Below, piece after piece: positions 1-9,389 of a stretch of 64,000 bases of DNA; position 1 is the stretch's first letter; each line of letters opens with the position of its first letter. The notes beneath the pieces were generated by a model, which saw only the letters and a program-made list of their open reading frames with translations, was not told where the DNA came from and searched no databases. The position numbers were made by a program, and so were the translations under genes. This DNA is from Paenibacillus sp. PAMC 26794 (lineage in GTDB: Bacteria > Bacillota > Bacilli > Paenibacillales > Paenibacillaceae). The stretch covers positions 1-64,000 of the forward strand of contig NZ_ANHX01000029.1 of assembly GCF_000316035.1 (NCBI RefSeq). Reading direction: 5' to 3'.

Positions 1-70
1 TCTAACGCAAGTTGCTTTTTAGTTCAATGGTTCATGCAGGATTGAACCCTCCGAGATTTGTTTGGACCGA

Positions 71-457
71 TCAGGAGCGATCCTTACCTCGTTGCCACAC
101 ATCTAATGCCAATAACAACCATCCGGCAATGAAGGCTACCCCACCAATCGGTGTGATGGCACCCAGAATCTTGATGCCAGAAATACTAAGCACATACAAG
201 CTGCCTGAGAACACGATAATTCCGATAAACAACAGACGCGCTGCCCACTTCAGCTTTGTCGATGCTCCAAGTTGACCAGCCGTCAAGCCAATAATGAGCA
301 AGGCCAATGCATGAATCATGTGATATTGCACACCCGTCTCATATGTAGCTATGGCCGCCGGTCCAATCGTATCCTTGAGCATGTGAGCACCAAACGCACC
401 AATTGCCACCGACAGCATGGTCATTACAGCTCCAAGCATCATCCATCTACGTTGCAT
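71..457 (-). CDS. DUF423 family small membrane protein (YwdK-like)
   Basis: 128-residue integral membrane protein. Four hydrophobic segments are visible at about residues 6-25, 46-62, 72-92 and 97-118. The conserved GAFGAH motif closes the first segment and FSGSLY lies in the third, both typical of DUF423. No biochemical role is established for the family. The ATG is preceded by GGGAGAG at good spacing. Bases 1-70 downstream hold only a weak hairpin (22-47) without a U-tract, so no terminator is claimed. Confidence 0.85.
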   Translation of the reverse strand: MQRRWMMLGAVMTMLSVAIGAFGAHMLKDTIGPAAIATYETGVQYHMIHALALLIIGLTAGQLGASTKLKWAARLLFIGIIVFSGSLYVLSISGIKILGAITPIGGVAFIAGWLLLALDVWQRGKDRS

Positions 458-789
458 GTAAGTTCTCTCCCTTAATTCAACTACACTTCACACCTATTAT
501 TGTAGCGAATCCACTCCTCCTTTACCAGTCGGGGTGGAGCTTCATAGATCATATGTCTGTTTATACTTAACAAACCTATCCCTACCCTAAATATCGTAGA
601 AAACTGGCGTAAATCCTTGATTTTTATCGATAATTATGGAAAAGTAAACAGGTATGTAATCGTTGTATTTTAAGTGCAAGTTCAAAAAGATTGGTTTTCA
701 GTACCGAGAAGATGGGATGAAGCTAATCATTACTCATCGATTAGGTTAATAACACTCAGTACGATGATTAAGGGAGGCAAGTCAACATT
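458..789. other. 332-base intergenic region
   Basis: Divergent spacer between the DUF423 gene and the DUF4190 gene. It must contain both promoters, but no -35/-10 pair is good enough to name. Short ORFs here lack a ribosome site. The only clear signal is AGGGAGG just before the ATG at 790. Confidence 0.5.
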
Positions 790-1260
790 ATGGATAATCG
801 CGATTCCTATAATTCAGGTTATAACAACACGGATCAGAATCCTGGCCATGCAGATCCATACAATAACAATGGGTATGAAGCATACCCGCCAGATCATGAG
901 AGGCAACCAATGGCACCACTGAAACATTCCGGACCTGGGATCGCCAGCTTTGTCATTGGGTTGGTTGCAATCTTGGGTTATGTTCTGATATTCTTTATTG
1001 CCACCATGGCTGTAAACGAGTCCATCGGAGTTCTCACCCCTCTGCAGACAGAAGAGATCGCCTTGCATCCAGCAGTGGCTCTGGCTTCATTAGCCATCCT
1101 GGTCTGCCTGATTCTCAATCTGGCCGGAGGCATCGTCGGAATTATTGGTCTTGTTCTCAAGAATCGAAAGAAAGTTTTTGCCATTATCGGAACCCTATTA
1201 AATGGGATCATGATTCTGTTATTCGTTGCACTTATTTTGGTAGGCATGACGCTGATGTAA
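790..1260 (+). CDS. DUF4190-type membrane protein
   Basis: 156-residue protein. The N-terminal cytosolic part (residues 1-38) is rich in Asn, Asp, Gln and Tyr. Three hydrophobic stretches follow (about 48-73, 95-122 and 130-155), with the Gly-rich pattern GGIVGIIGLV between them. This resembles DUF4190 proteins, which have low-complexity N-termini and no known function. AGGGAGG precedes the ATG. It stands alone, codirectional with the downstream degV-family gene. Confidence 0.7.
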   Translation: MDNRDSYNSGYNNTDQNPGHADPYNNNGYEAYPPDHERQPMAPLKHSGPGIASFVIGLVAILGYVLIFFIATMAVNESIGVLTPLQTEEIALHPAVALASLAILVCLILNLAGGIVGIIGLVLKNRKKVFAIIGTLLNGIMILLFVALILVGMTLM

Positions 1261-1365
1261 CGCTTTGCATCAGCGTCATGTTTCCTTATAATTAAAATGA
1301 ATGGGTTTACACATAAGTATAATCTATATTTTTTGCCAAAATCATTGTTTTCAAAGGAGATTGAC

Positions 1366-2214
1366 ATGTCACGAATCAAAATTTTTGCGGACAGCACAAG
1401 TGATCTGGCTCCAGAATGGATCCAGCAGCACGATATCGGTATCATCCCCTTATATGTCGTGTTCGGTGAAGAATCACTGAAAGACGGTGCTGAGATTAAG
1501 CCTGAACAGCTATATGAACGTGTCAGCCGAGATGGGCGTCTTCCCAAAACAGCTGCACCTTCCCCCGCTGATTTCATAACGGCATTTCAACCTTACATAG
1601 ATCAAGGGGATGAGATTCTATATATCAGCTTATCTTCTGAACTTTCCTCTACCTATCAAAATGCACGACTAGCGAGTTCCGAGTTCCCGGAAGGTCGAAT
1701 ATCGGTCATTGACTCACAGAATCTCTCATCAGGAATTGCGCTGATGGTGATGAAAGCTGTACATGCTGCTGATAAAGGGCAAAACCTGACTCAGATTACA
1801 CACCTGATTGAGGCGATGAAATCAAATGTACGTACGGAGTTTGTCATCGATACACTGGAGTATCTACATAAAGGCGGACGCTGTTCGGGCATGCAGAACC
1901 TGATTGGAAGCCTGTTGAAGATTCGTCCTGTCATCCGGGTAACAGATGGCAAGATGGCACCTGCCTATAAAGTGCGCGGAAAACGGGAGAAAGCTCTGGA
2001 ACAAATGCTGAATAATACGCTCAGCCAGAAGGATCAGATCGATCCAGACCTGCTGATTGTTGTGCACACCATGGCTGAAGAAGATGCGCTTGATTTGCAG
2101 AAGTCTTTGCAGGAACAAACGGGTGCCCGTGTGGAACTGACCACTGCTGGTTGTGTAGTATGCAGTCACTGTGGCCCGAAAACGATTGGAATCATCTATA
2201 GCACTGTTTTATAG
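1366..2214 (+). CDS. DegV family fatty-acid-binding protein
   Basis: 282 residues when started at the ATG at 1366. That ATG has AAAGGAGA at correct distance; a longer frame from 1297 has no ribosome site and adds a non-conserved extension. The N-terminus (IKIFADSTSDLAPEW) is the DegV signature, and SSGIAL and GGR motifs follow. DegV/FakB proteins bind a fatty acid and, in Gram-positive bacteria, can present it to the kinase FakA. Which lipid this copy binds cannot be told from sequence. Confidence 0.9.
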   Translation: MSRIKIFADSTSDLAPEWIQQHDIGIIPLYVVFGEESLKDGAEIKPEQLYERVSRDGRLPKTAAPSPADFITAFQPYIDQGDEILYISLSSELSSTYQNARLASSEFPEGRISVIDSQNLSSGIALMVMKAVHAADKGQNLTQITHLIEAMKSNVRTEFVIDTLEYLHKGGRCSGMQNLIGSLLKIRPVIRVTDGKMAPAYKVRGKREKALEQMLNNTLSQKDQIDPDLLIVVHTMAEEDALDLQKSLQEQTGARVELTTAGCVVCSHCGPKTIGIIYSTVL

Positions 2215-2312
2215 TATTACACGTTACATCGTATCGTCGTATTACCCAATCCTTTCTTCTAAATCTGTATGTGGTACATCCAATACTTGGACTGGCATAC
2301 CTATACAACTAA

Positions 2313-2350
2313 AAAGGGCATTCCGAGCTTAATCGCTCAGGATGCCCTTT
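2313..2350. terminator. Rho-independent terminator, bidirectional
   Basis: The arms AAAGGGCAT and ATGCCCTTT pair, with an inner GAGC/GCTC, flanked by A-rich and T-rich tracts. It separates the convergent degV-family gene and pdaA. Confidence 0.8.
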
Positions 2351-2411
2351 AATATTTTTGCTGAACTTTTGAATGATCTACATTTGGTCCATTGCTCATT
2401 ATGATACAGGA

Positions 2412-3191
2412 TCAATAATTTTTGGTCCGCAAATCATCCAGACTTTTAAATGCATATCCTTGTTTACGTGCCTCATCAATGATGGAACCCAGAGCTTCCG
2501 TGTTATCTTTGGATACCGAATGAAGCAAAATGACAGCGCCCGGATGGAGTTGTTTCAACACCTGTTGATGAGCATATTGTGTGCCACGCTGCACATTGGT
2601 ATCCCAATCTTTATAAGCAACAGACCAGAACACGTTCACATACCCTTGGGCATGACTCTCCGCGAGCGTACGATTGTTAAAAATCCCACGCGGTGGCCGT
2701 AAAAAGGTCGCTTGTTGACCCGTCAGCCGATTGACCTCCGACTTGACCTTCTCAAGTTCCTCTCTAAGCTTTTCATTGGAGATGCGGGTCATATCCGGAT
2801 GACTCCATGAATGATTACCGACAATATGACCTTCAGCCGCCATACGTTTGACCAACTCAGGCTGATCTTTCAGATAATGACCTGTCACAAAGAAAGCAGC
2901 TGGCACCTTCTTGGTACGCAATACATCCAGTATGGCAGGTGTGAATCCATTCTCATACCCGTTATCAAACGTGAGATACAATTCCTTCTGCTTTGTATCC
3001 CCCAGGAAAATGGCATCGTTATGTTGTAAGATCGATTTAAAGCCTTCCTGATCAATGGAGGGCAGTTGACCGTTTTGACTTTTTTTGAAGCCAAAGTGAT
3101 ACGCTCCGGTAACCGGTGATGCTTCAGTCTGTGCCGGTACCATACTGATGGATAACAGCCCCAACAGTATATATAGAACCATTCGCTTCAT
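2412..3191 (-). CDS. pdaA: Polysaccharide deacetylase, PdaA-like (muramic delta-lactam)
   Basis: 259 residues. A signal peptide (about 1-24) is followed by the KKSQNGQLP segment typical of PdaA and a NodB domain. Motifs are TFDNGYENG (PdaA has Asn where chitin deacetylases usually have Asp-Asp), the metal-binding HSWSHP, RPPRG and LLHSVSKDN. PdaA de-N-acetylates N-acetylmuramic acid during formation of muramic delta-lactam in spore cortex, so an exported role in spore peptidoglycan is expected. AGGAGCGG precedes the ATG. The arrangement is monocistronic. Confidence 0.9.
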   Translation of the reverse strand: MKRMVLYILLGLLSISMVPAQTEASPVTGAYHFGFKKSQNGQLPSIDQEGFKSILQHNDAIFLGDTKQKELYLTFDNGYENGFTPAILDVLRTKKVPAAFFVTGHYLKDQPELVKRMAAEGHIVGNHSWSHPDMTRISNEKLREELEKVKSEVNRLTGQQATFLRPPRGIFNNRTLAESHAQGYVNVFWSVAYKDWDTNVQRGTQYAHQQVLKQLHPGAVILLHSVSKDNTEALGSIIDEARKQGYAFKSLDDLRTKNY

Positions 3192-3288
3192 TCTATCCGC
3201 TCCTGTTCCTGAAAAATTCGGTTAGTCGTTTGCACACACGAACACCTTCAGGTAATATGCCACAGGAACGGCTAATGTATGTAAATCA

Positions 3289-3708
3289 TTAACGATCGAA
3301 ACGTTTATTTTCAGGTTGTGGCGGAGATTGATGGAACAATTCAAGTAAGGTCTGAGGTTTGCCACTGGAAGCAAGCCATTCCCTCACGGTCTGAATGGCA
3401 CGGGTCTGTCCATCTCCCCGATCACGCCATGTAAGCAACTCGATAACTTTGATAATCAAGGCCGACATATTGTGATTATCCAGTTCAGACCGCTCTGCCC
3501 TCAGCTTGTGATACAAAGCCTCCTGCTCCCAATCCAGTAGAATCTCATCACCGATGGTTGGCTTCAAAAGTGTATACGCTCTGTCACAACCTTTACAACG
3601 AACCGTGCTGACCTGTTCATTTATAAATTCCGCTCGGACATCTTGCTGGCAATCCGGGCATTTGAACCCAACTTGTATGTTTTGTATGTTTTGTATGTTT
3701 TCACTCAT
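3289..3708 (-). CDS. Small zinc-ribbon protein of unknown function
   Basis: 139 residues from the ATG at 3708, which has AGGAGG nine bases upstream. A longer frame from 3825 has no ribosome site. Two CxxC pairs (CPDC and CKGC, about residues 17-40) suggest a zinc ribbon. The rest is helical and charged, with no family I recognise. The N-terminus contains an NIQNIQNIQ repeat encoded by three perfect 9-base units. Confidence 0.65.
   Translation of the reverse strand: MSENIQNIQNIQVGFKCPDCQQDVRAEFINEQVSTVRCKGCDRAYTLLKPTIGDEILLDWEQEALYHKLRAERSELDNHNMSALIIKVIELLTWRDRGDGQTRAIQTVREWLASSGKPQTLLELFHQSPPQPENKRFDR
3674..3700. repeat. Three tandem copies of a 9-base unit
   Basis: TGTATGTTT occurs three times without mismatch. 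On the minus strand it encodes the NIQ tripeptide near the N-terminus of the zinc-ribbon protein. Copy-number change would keep frame. Confidence 0.9.
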
Positions 3709-3832
3709 GACATCGTTCCTCCTGCAATGTGAGCATTTTGCATCATTTAATTCAAAACGCTCCTTGGATATATGCATAATGCTTATGTATGTACTACATC
3801 TATACCCGATATTTTGTCGATTCACGCTTATT

Positions 3833-3859
3833 TTGAAGAAATCTGTAAGGTGCTATAAT
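3833..3859 (+). promoter_or_regulatory. Possible cysC promoter
   Basis: A perfect -10 TATAAT (3854-3859) follows TTGAAG (3833-3838) with a short 15-base spacer. AT-rich DNA continues to the cysC start. The -35 is uncertain. Confidence 0.35.
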
Positions 3860-3914
3860 ATTGTAAATATGTTAAAATATTATACATATCATGGTAGGAA
3901 AAGGCGGGATACTC

Positions 3915-4553
3915 ATGTCGAAGGAAGAGCGCAATATAACCTGGCAATCATCCAGCATCAACAGACAAGACCGGGAGAAGCATAATGGGCACCATAGTCG
4001 TGCCATATGGTTTACCGGGTTATCAGGTGCAGGAAAGTCATCCCTTGCATTTGCCCTGGAGCAGTATCTCTACGATCAAGGCGTCCGCTGTTATGTTCTG
4101 GACGGGGATAATGTACGTCATGGACTGAACCGTGATCTCGGTTTTACAGCAGGGGATCGTCAAGAAAATCTGCGGCGAATTGGTGAAGTATCGAAGTTAA
4201 TGGTAGATGCCGGGTTGTTTGTACTTTCGGCTTTTATCTCTCCTCATGAACAGGATCGGGAGATGGTTAGACAGTTATTTGAACCAGATGATTTCATTGA
4301 AATCTATGTGCGCTGTTCAATTCAAGAATGTGAGCGGCGTGATCCCAAGGGTCTATACAAAAAAGCACGCAATGGTGACATCCCGCATTTCACAGGCATT
4401 TCCGCCCCCTATGATGTACCCAAATCTCCTTCATTTATCATCGATACAGAGCAATGGTCCATTGAGGAAGCCGTGCAAGAGATCGTACAGCATTTGGAGC
4501 AGATCGGTGCTCTTCAACTGCCGCTTCCTACGAAAACAGCGCTCGTTCATTAA
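3915..4553 (+). CDS. cysC: Adenylylsulfate (APS) kinase
   Basis: 212 residues from the ATG at 3915; an in-frame ATG at 3891 is possible but less supported. The P-loop GLSGAGKSS is at about residues 35-43, followed by [15 protein letters not shown], the family block FISPHEQDR, and [14 protein letters not shown]. CysC phosphorylates APS to PAPS, the universal sulfate donor. No ATP sulfurylase or PAPS reductase gene is adjacent. The neighbour across the convergent terminator is the end of a lasso-peptide operon that encodes a PAPS-type sulfotransferase, so this enzyme may supply that sulfotransferase (inference). Confidence 0.92.
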   Translation: MSKEERNITWQSSSINRQDREKHNGHHSRAIWFTGLSGAGKSSLAFALEQYLYDQGVRCYVLDGDNVRHGLNRDLGFTAGDRQENLRRIGEVSKLMVDAGLFVLSAFISPHEQDREMVRQLFEPDDFIEIYVRCSIQECERRDPKGLYKKARNGDIPHFTGISAPYDVPKSPSFIIDTEQWSIEEAVQEIVQHLEQIGALQLPLPTKTALVH

Positions 4554-4587
4554 TTCTTGCTCATTATAATAACAACCCACTTACATG

Positions 4588-4617
4588 AAAGGCGCACCAA
4601 TCGTGGCGCGCCTCTTT
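4588..4617. terminator. Terminator between cysC and the lasso operon
   Basis: AGGCGC pairs with GCGCCT, with an inner CCA/TGG, flanked by AAA and CTTT. It lies between the convergent cysC and the lasso exporter gene. Confidence 0.6.
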
Positions 4618-4626
4618 ACAACCGAC

Positions 4627-6447
4627 TTACTGCCCCACAACACCCGCTTGCATGTTCAAAAGTTTGCTGAACGTCCCTACCGGATCTGTAGATAACTGCT
4701 GGTACCCGCCCTCTTGAATTACCCGACCTTCATCGAGCACAATTACACGATCTGCCGTCCGAATCGTGGACAATCGGTGTGCAATCACGATAATGGTCAC
4801 ATGTCCTTTCAATCGTTCCAGCGCCTCATGAATGTACTGTTCATTCTCACTGTCCAGCGCACTCGTTGCTTCATCCAGTACCAATACAGAAGGATTACGT
4901 AGCATGGCCCGAGCAAGCACCAATCGCTGACGTTCACCCCCGGACAGACGAATACCCCGATCACCAATAATCGTATCCAGACCCTGAGGCAGCTTCCGCA
5001 CAAAAGCCGCAGAGGAGGAAAATTGCAAAGCCTGCCACATCTGTTCTTCACTTGCATTCGGATCAACCAGACGCAGATTCTCACGAATACTCGTATGAAA
5101 CAGGAATGGGTCCTGGGAGACATATCCGATGGAACTTCGCCAGCTTAATAAGCGTTCTTCTGACAGAGGCACACCGTCAATCAAAATACGACCAGTTTCA
5201 GGCCTTACGAGGCCCATAATCAGATCTATCAACGTGCTCTTGCCTGCTCCGGATTTACCTACAATTGCGGTCATACCCCTTGCTGGAATCGAAGCTTGCA
5301 CATTTCTCAATGAGTACGTATCACTGCCCTCATAGCGATAGCAGACATCCTCACAGGTGATAGATTCCTTCAGTTCCATAGGTTGAATCCCATCAGTTCC
5401 AACGTCTCCTGCCGAAGCAATCTCTTCACTAATCTCACGACTCTTCGCCGTCTGCGCTTGCAGTTCTCTGACTACCCGAAACGCAGGTAGCATGGAGCTG
5501 ATGTACTCCAGATTGGACTGAATCGCCGTAAATCTTGGCCATAAGCGGGAAAAGATAAGGATGATGAGCAGCAGACTTGCTGGAGGCACCGTCATTACAC
5601 GGAGAGAAAGATAGATGAATGCCGCAATAATGATTGCCGCGGACATCCGGTGAATCAGCTGTGTTCCACTGTTCAATTGGCTAAACTGAATGACATTGCG
5701 TTCTATCTGTCTGCACATGCGCTCAAACCAGTTCATGTGTGAGCGCTCAAGCATGTTGCTCTTAATATCCTTAATGCCGTTGAAATGCTCGGTAATGCCG
5801 TTATAATAACTTTGCGAGAATTCAGAGGTCTGGTCCCCGATCTGCTTGGCGCGCTTGACGAATTTTCGTAAGACGATAAATAATACCAATCCACAGACCA
5901 GCACAAGTGCCGTCAGCTTGGCGGATAACCAGAAAGCAAGACCGATCTGAATTCCAGTAAATATCAGAGAGGCTGCCATTTGCAGCATAATGCTCGTTCC
6001 CTGGCTCACACGTGCAAGTTCAGTCGTTAATATATGGTTAAAATCGGATTTTCGTTTTTGGAGAAAAAATGACCACTGCGCCATAATGATGGCACCATAG
6101 GTTTCCATGCGCAGCGTTCGTACAAATTGCTGCTGGATTCGAGTATTACGGATCGTCTGGAGACGCTGCATCCAGGCCTGTCCGGAGACAATCAACACAA
6201 AGGTGAACAATACGAGTAACAATTGGCTATTTTCAGAAAAACGATGCAACACTTCGCCAATCCAGGGAATGTTTAAGCCTGTGGAGCCCATCTCAAATAT
6301 GCCAATCAGACTCAGCATCGGAACAAGCATGTAGATGCCAATCCCTTCCATGAGACTGATACAGATCATCCCTAGCAGATTCCAATATAAAATGGGCCCC
6401 GTGACATGATGCAACTTTCGCATGAAATACCTTAATTCCGAGATCAT
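4627..6447 (-). CDS. Lasso peptide ABC exporter (D protein)
   Basis: 606-residue half-transporter with fused membrane and ATPase domains. About six membrane helices occupy residues 1-320. The nucleotide-binding domain has Walker A GKSGAGKST (about 398), Q-loop YVSQD, signature LSGGERQ (about 505), Walker B VLVLDEATSALD and the switch His in IAHRLST. It has no C39 peptidase domain, as expected because the B1/B2 protease removes the leader. Its ATG overlaps the stop of the nucleotidyltransferase gene by 4 bases. It is the last gene of the operon and probably exports the mature peptides and gives immunity. Confidence 0.9.
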   Translation of the reverse strand: MISELRYFMRKLHHVTGPILYWNLLGMICISLMEGIGIYMLVPMLSLIGIFEMGSTGLNIPWIGEVLHRFSENSQLLLVLFTFVLIVSGQAWMQRLQTIRNTRIQQQFVRTLRMETYGAIIMAQWSFFLQKRKSDFNHILTTELARVSQGTSIMLQMAASLIFTGIQIGLAFWLSAKLTALVLVCGLVLFIVLRKFVKRAKQIGDQTSEFSQSYYNGITEHFNGIKDIKSNMLERSHMNWFERMCRQIERNVIQFSQLNSGTQLIHRMSAAIIIAAFIYLSLRVMTVPPASLLLIILIFSRLWPRFTAIQSNLEYISSMLPAFRVVRELQAQTAKSREISEEIASAGDVGTDGIQPMELKESITCEDVCYRYEGSDTYSLRNVQASIPARGMTAIVGKSGAGKSTLIDLIMGLVRPETGRILIDGVPLSEERLLSWRSSIGYVSQDPFLFHTSIRENLRLVDPNASEEQMWQALQFSSSAAFVRKLPQGLDTIIGDRGIRLSGGERQRLVLARAMLRNPSVLVLDEATSALDSENEQYIHEALERLKGHVTIIVIAHRLSTIRTADRVIVLDEGRVIQEGGYQQLSTDPVGTFSKLLNMQAGVVGQ

Positions 6448-7640
6448 ACTTTACCCCTTTCCGTCACCGTATACCTTTTAATTCGCCGCCAGAACCAGAG
6501 AAACGGACGTAACGGAAAGTACAGAAAAAACAAAGAACGCGGAAGCGGCAATTGATCCACATCCCATGTACTTGGATATAAACGTTCAATAAAGAAAAAC
6601 CATTTCTGTTTTGTACTTCGAAGTTTAAACAAATAGGATTGATAAGACTTCATATCAGCCGGGCTTTCCAGCATCTCATTCATGAACTTTGCGCCTTCGT
6701 TGGCTAATCGCTTGCCTGTACGGTCACTCAAGGACATCAAGGACCTGTACTCGACATCCAGCGGCGTATTTAACAGATCTGAGGCTAAGTGAAGAGCCTG
6801 CGAACCGATCGATAAACGTCCCTCCGCTTTCAGACGTCTCTCTACTTTCTTCACATCGAGTGGCATGCTGCGGATCATCTGGTCGATATCCAGTAACCAG
6901 CGCAGTCTGAACCAGCCGTGTCGTGCACCATGGGTTACGAGATAAGCCCATAGGTCTTCTTGTTCGAGCATACGGACAGGTGTCTGTGTGTATGAACTGA
7001 ACCGGCTGCGTTTCCACAGCAATTCAAAATCGGTTTCTTTGCCCGAATCCGGGTTCAGGCGCCAATGGATCTCCACTTGAGTCCTTTTGACCGGATGGGT
7101 GTAACAGATATGATGTTCCCGCCATTTCCAGCTGCGCACCGTAGGTGCCCGCTCCCCTTCCTTGGATACGTATCCGAGGGTAGCCAGAATGCCTTCAGCT
7201 GCTTCCACATCATCAAACGGAATCAGGATATCCAGGTCTTTGGAGGTTCGCATCGATACATCGCCATAGAGATCATGGGCGAGCGCTGGTCCCTTTAGTG
7301 TAATATTGCGGATACCGCGTTCACGAAAAGCACCACACACCTGCTCCATTTCAGCTGTTAGATGTAACATGCGGAACGTATTGACCGTATATTGTTGTCT
7401 CAGACTCTCCATAACATCTGCAGGAATGATTGCAGAGTTCAATTCTTTCATTTTCACATAAAGGACAGAGTATAAGCGGTGATGATAGACAAGCCGCAGA
7501 AAAAGCTGCCAATCGGTTCCTTGCAAACCCGCCTTGAGTTCTTCAGGGGATAGAGCCGTCAGATCACCTCTAATCATGCTCAAAATCAGCTTAAGCTCCT
7601 TCGGAAACCCTGATGAATAGAGTTCACTTTCATGTATCAT
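6444..7640 (-). CDS. Nucleotidyltransferase-family lasso tailoring protein (PadeN/PsmN-like)
   Basis: 398 residues from the ATG at 7640, which overlaps the end of B2 and has GGGGAG at proper spacing; an ORF from 7694 would overlap B2 by about 65 bases. The motif LKGPALAHDLYGD (about 115-127) and the acidic DLDIL pair (about 135-139) fit the uncharacterised nucleotidyltransferase family NTP_transf_5. From memory, the homologue in the Bacillus pseudomycoidin cluster was reported to add hexoses to the phosphate placed by the kinase. The same role is plausible here but not shown. Confidence 0.8.
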   Translation of the reverse strand: MIHESELYSSGFPKELKLILSMIRGDLTALSPEELKAGLQGTDWQLFLRLVYHHRLYSVLYVKMKELNSAIIPADVMESLRQQYTVNTFRMLHLTAEMEQVCGAFRERGIRNITLKGPALAHDLYGDVSMRTSKDLDILIPFDDVEAAEGILATLGYVSKEGERAPTVRSWKWREHHICYTHPVKRTQVEIHWRLNPDSGKETDFELLWKRSRFSSYTQTPVRMLEQEDLWAYLVTHGARHGWFRLRWLLDIDQMIRSMPLDVKKVERRLKAEGRLSIGSQALHLASDLLNTPLDVEYRSLMSLSDRTGKRLANEGAKFMNEMLESPADMKSYQSYLFKLRSTKQKWFFFIERLYPSTWDVDQLPLPRSLFFLYFPLRPFLWFWRRIKRYTVTERGKV

Positions 7641-8115
7641 AGACAATCTCCCCAGATCCCTTCTCCGGACACCGTTTGCCAAACACACCGACAACCGTAT
7701 ATTGGTCCATAGTATCAGCTCCGGTCACGATCAATTTACCACTTCGCAGCCAGGCATGAGCCATCATATGTCCTTGCTTATTCCGTGCAGTCCCCATGTA
7801 TAACGTACTCTCTATCTTCCGTCGCTCAAGCATCTTCATCCCGGCAATCGCCATTACAAGGCAGCGACTTTCCCATAACGTATATTTACTGGCGAGCGAA
7901 ATTGCTTTGGAAATATTCCGTATAGTGATGACCTCGCTCCGTTCGAGTCCTGTCATCGGTGTTTCTACCATAGGCGTACCCAGCCCTGGCGCGATTTTGG
8001 CAAATGGCATAGCCTTCTGTATGCGTGCCCAGCCAAGGAGGATATAGGCCTCCCATACCAGTCGACGCATCGACCGCGGGAGCGAGAGATAAGCCTTTAT
8101 TTTCCGCAACATCAT
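7630..8115 (-). CDS. Lasso leader peptidase B2 (transglutaminase-like)
   Basis: 161 residues. This is the cysteine-protease half of the split lasso B protein. The Cys is in WESRCLVMA (Cys85) and the His in MMAHAWL (His120), with acidic residues (GAD) following in the place of the third catalytic residue. The length and split arrangement match Firmicute lasso clusters. It follows the B1 stop by one base and overlaps the next gene. Expected reaction: cleavage of both precursors after the ...NQTM leader. Confidence 0.9.
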   Translation of the reverse strand: MMLRKIKAYLSLPRSMRRLVWEAYILLGWARIQKAMPFAKIAPGLGTPMVETPMTGLERSEVITIRNISKAISLASKYTLWESRCLVMAIAGMKMLERRKIESTLYMGTARNKQGHMMAHAWLRSGKLIVTGADTMDQYTVVGVFGKRCPEKGSGEIVYDT

Positions 8116-8116
8116 T

Positions 8117-8416
8117 CTACACTCCGCGAGTAACGTCGATTAAACCTTCACGGGACAGATGTTCCAGGAATTGCACCACCTGCTCACGACATACATCTGG
8201 CTCAATCTCATATTCCGCAGCAAGTACCTCAACAACTTCACCCAGCGTGCGTTCTTCTGCGATCAGGTCCCAGATTCGTCCACCGGTACTCCCGAGATTA
8301 TAGTATTTTCCAGAGCTAATGCTCATCATGACTTTCTCACTGCCCATATCACTGACCAGATTGCCTTCCTTCCGGGTTACCCGGTCTTCCACATTCATCG
8401 GCGTAGTCGCTGTCAT
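8117..8416 (-). CDS. Lasso B1: PqqD-like RiPP recognition element
   Basis: 99 residues. The central block (VMMSISSGKYYNLGSTGGRIWDLI) followed by a helical part with ...VVQFLEHLSREGLI is a PqqD/RRE fold. It should bind the leader (a WxxP variant of the YxxP motif) and deliver the precursor to B2 and the cyclase. Its ATG overlaps the kinase stop in an ATGA arrangement, so translation is coupled. Confidence 0.9.
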   Translation of the reverse strand: MTATTPMNVEDRVTRKEGNLVSDMGSEKVMMSISSGKYYNLGSTGGRIWDLIAEERTLGEVVEVLAAEYEIEPDVCREQVVQFLEHLSREGLIDVTRGV

Positions 8417-9360
8417 TGTCCTGTATGCACTCCTTTACGTATATGATCTTTGATCCGATCCACCATCTCAAATGCTGTAAACTCAGCGCCCGTTCTGACC
8501 AATCTGCCAATCTCCACACTTGCCGAAAGTCTTGAAGCCGTCTCGAACAGCCACTGTGCCAGCCCCTGTCTTGCAACGAGTCCACCACGGAACGTATGCG
8601 AGCATAACAGATGCAGTCGTTCTAGCCCCGTCACTTCAACCAGTTGAACAGATGTATGGTTTTCCTCCGGTTGTGGAGCAAGTTCAAATATTCCACCTAG
8701 TGGTACGGCCATCTCATGAAAATAGTGCTGAACAGGTATCGCATACTTCGTAATCTCTGCGTGAACCGTTGCATAATCCTGTTCCTTCATGCCGAATCCA
8801 TCCAGACTGGGCTGCCACAACTTCTGTTGCGGATAACCAGGTGATACGATAGCTCTTCCTCCGGCATCCCAGGTCAGTGCAACAACATCATCGGTGAGAA
8901 GTGGATATCCGCGTGATGCCAGTGCGGCCGACAACGTCGATTTACCTGCCCCCGAATGTCCGACAAATGCATAAGCCCAGCCATCAATAACCACTGCACT
9001 ACCATGCAATGGAAGGATGCCACGCTGCATCATAATGACTGCCATACAGGTGCCCAGGATGAATAATCTGACCTTTTTCTCATCCGCTCCTGGCTGAGGG
9101 GATACAACGATACGCTTTCCATGCTCCATTAGAAACAGACCTGTATCTTCGATTTTGAAAAAAAGACTGCCCTCTCGTGCCACAAAGTTGTCGTTGCCTA
9201 CATCCCAATCCTCCCACAATGGGGTCAGATCTGAAGACTCGATGTGCACATCCACGACATCAAAATCAGTCTCCGCATCCTTGGATTCCATCTGTAGTTC
9301 AGGCATTCGAATTTGGCTCGACCAGCGCAGACCATACGCCACATAATGCACAGGCAACAA
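8413..9360 (-). CDS. HPr-kinase-like lasso peptide kinase (PadeK-like)
   Basis: 315 residues from a TTG at 9360. The start is decided by AGGAGG at 9370-9375, nine bases upstream. A longer frame from the ATG at 9456 would read through a terminator hairpin and translate this ribosome site as five arginines. The Walker A GHSGAGKST (about 134-142) follows LPLHGSAV (His119), and LLTDDVVAL holds the acidic pair, as in HPr kinases. PadeK of the paeninodin cluster phosphorylates the C-terminal Ser of its lasso peptide. Both precursors here end in Ser. It is not the global HPrK/P, because it is fixed in this operon and its N-terminal part differs. Confidence 0.88.
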   Translation of the reverse strand: MLPVHYVAYGLRWSSQIRMPELQMESKDAETDFDVVDVHIESSDLTPLWEDWDVGNDNFVAREGSLFFKIEDTGLFLMEHGKRIVVSPQPGADEKKVRLFILGTCMAVIMMQRGILPLHGSAVVIDGWAYAFVGHSGAGKSTLSAALASRGYPLLTDDVVALTWDAGGRAIVSPGYPQQKLWQPSLDGFGMKEQDYATVHAEITKYAIPVQHYFHEMAVPLGGIFELAPQPEENHTSVQLVEVTGLERLHLLCSHTFRGGLVARQGLAQWLFETASRLSASVEIGRLVRTGAEFTAFEMVDRIKDHIRKGVHTGQ

Positions 9361-9369
9361 TGAACGACG

Positions 9370-9375
9370 CCTCCT
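9370..9375 (-). promoter_or_regulatory. Ribosome binding site setting the kinase TTG start
   Basis: AGGAGG with a 9-base spacer to TTG at 9360. It lies just after the U-tract of the terminator, so the kinase can only be translated from transcripts that read through. Confidence 0.75.
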
Positions 9376-9389
9376 TCGTAATAAAATGT

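Noticed and set aside
22..47. Terminator hairpin after the DUF423 gene
   Set aside because: Seven-bp stem without a U-tract in the direction of transcription.
978..1577. 199-codon minus-strand ORF
   Set aside because: Antisense to the DUF4190 and DegV-family genes, no ribosome site, and no recognisable protein features.
3674..3700. Short direct repeats as a CRISPR-like array
   Set aside because: Only three adjacent 9-base units without spacers, inside a coding region.
8413..9360. HPr kinase/phosphorylase for carbon catabolite control
   Set aside because: Gene is embedded in the lasso operon, and only the kinase core resembles HPrK.
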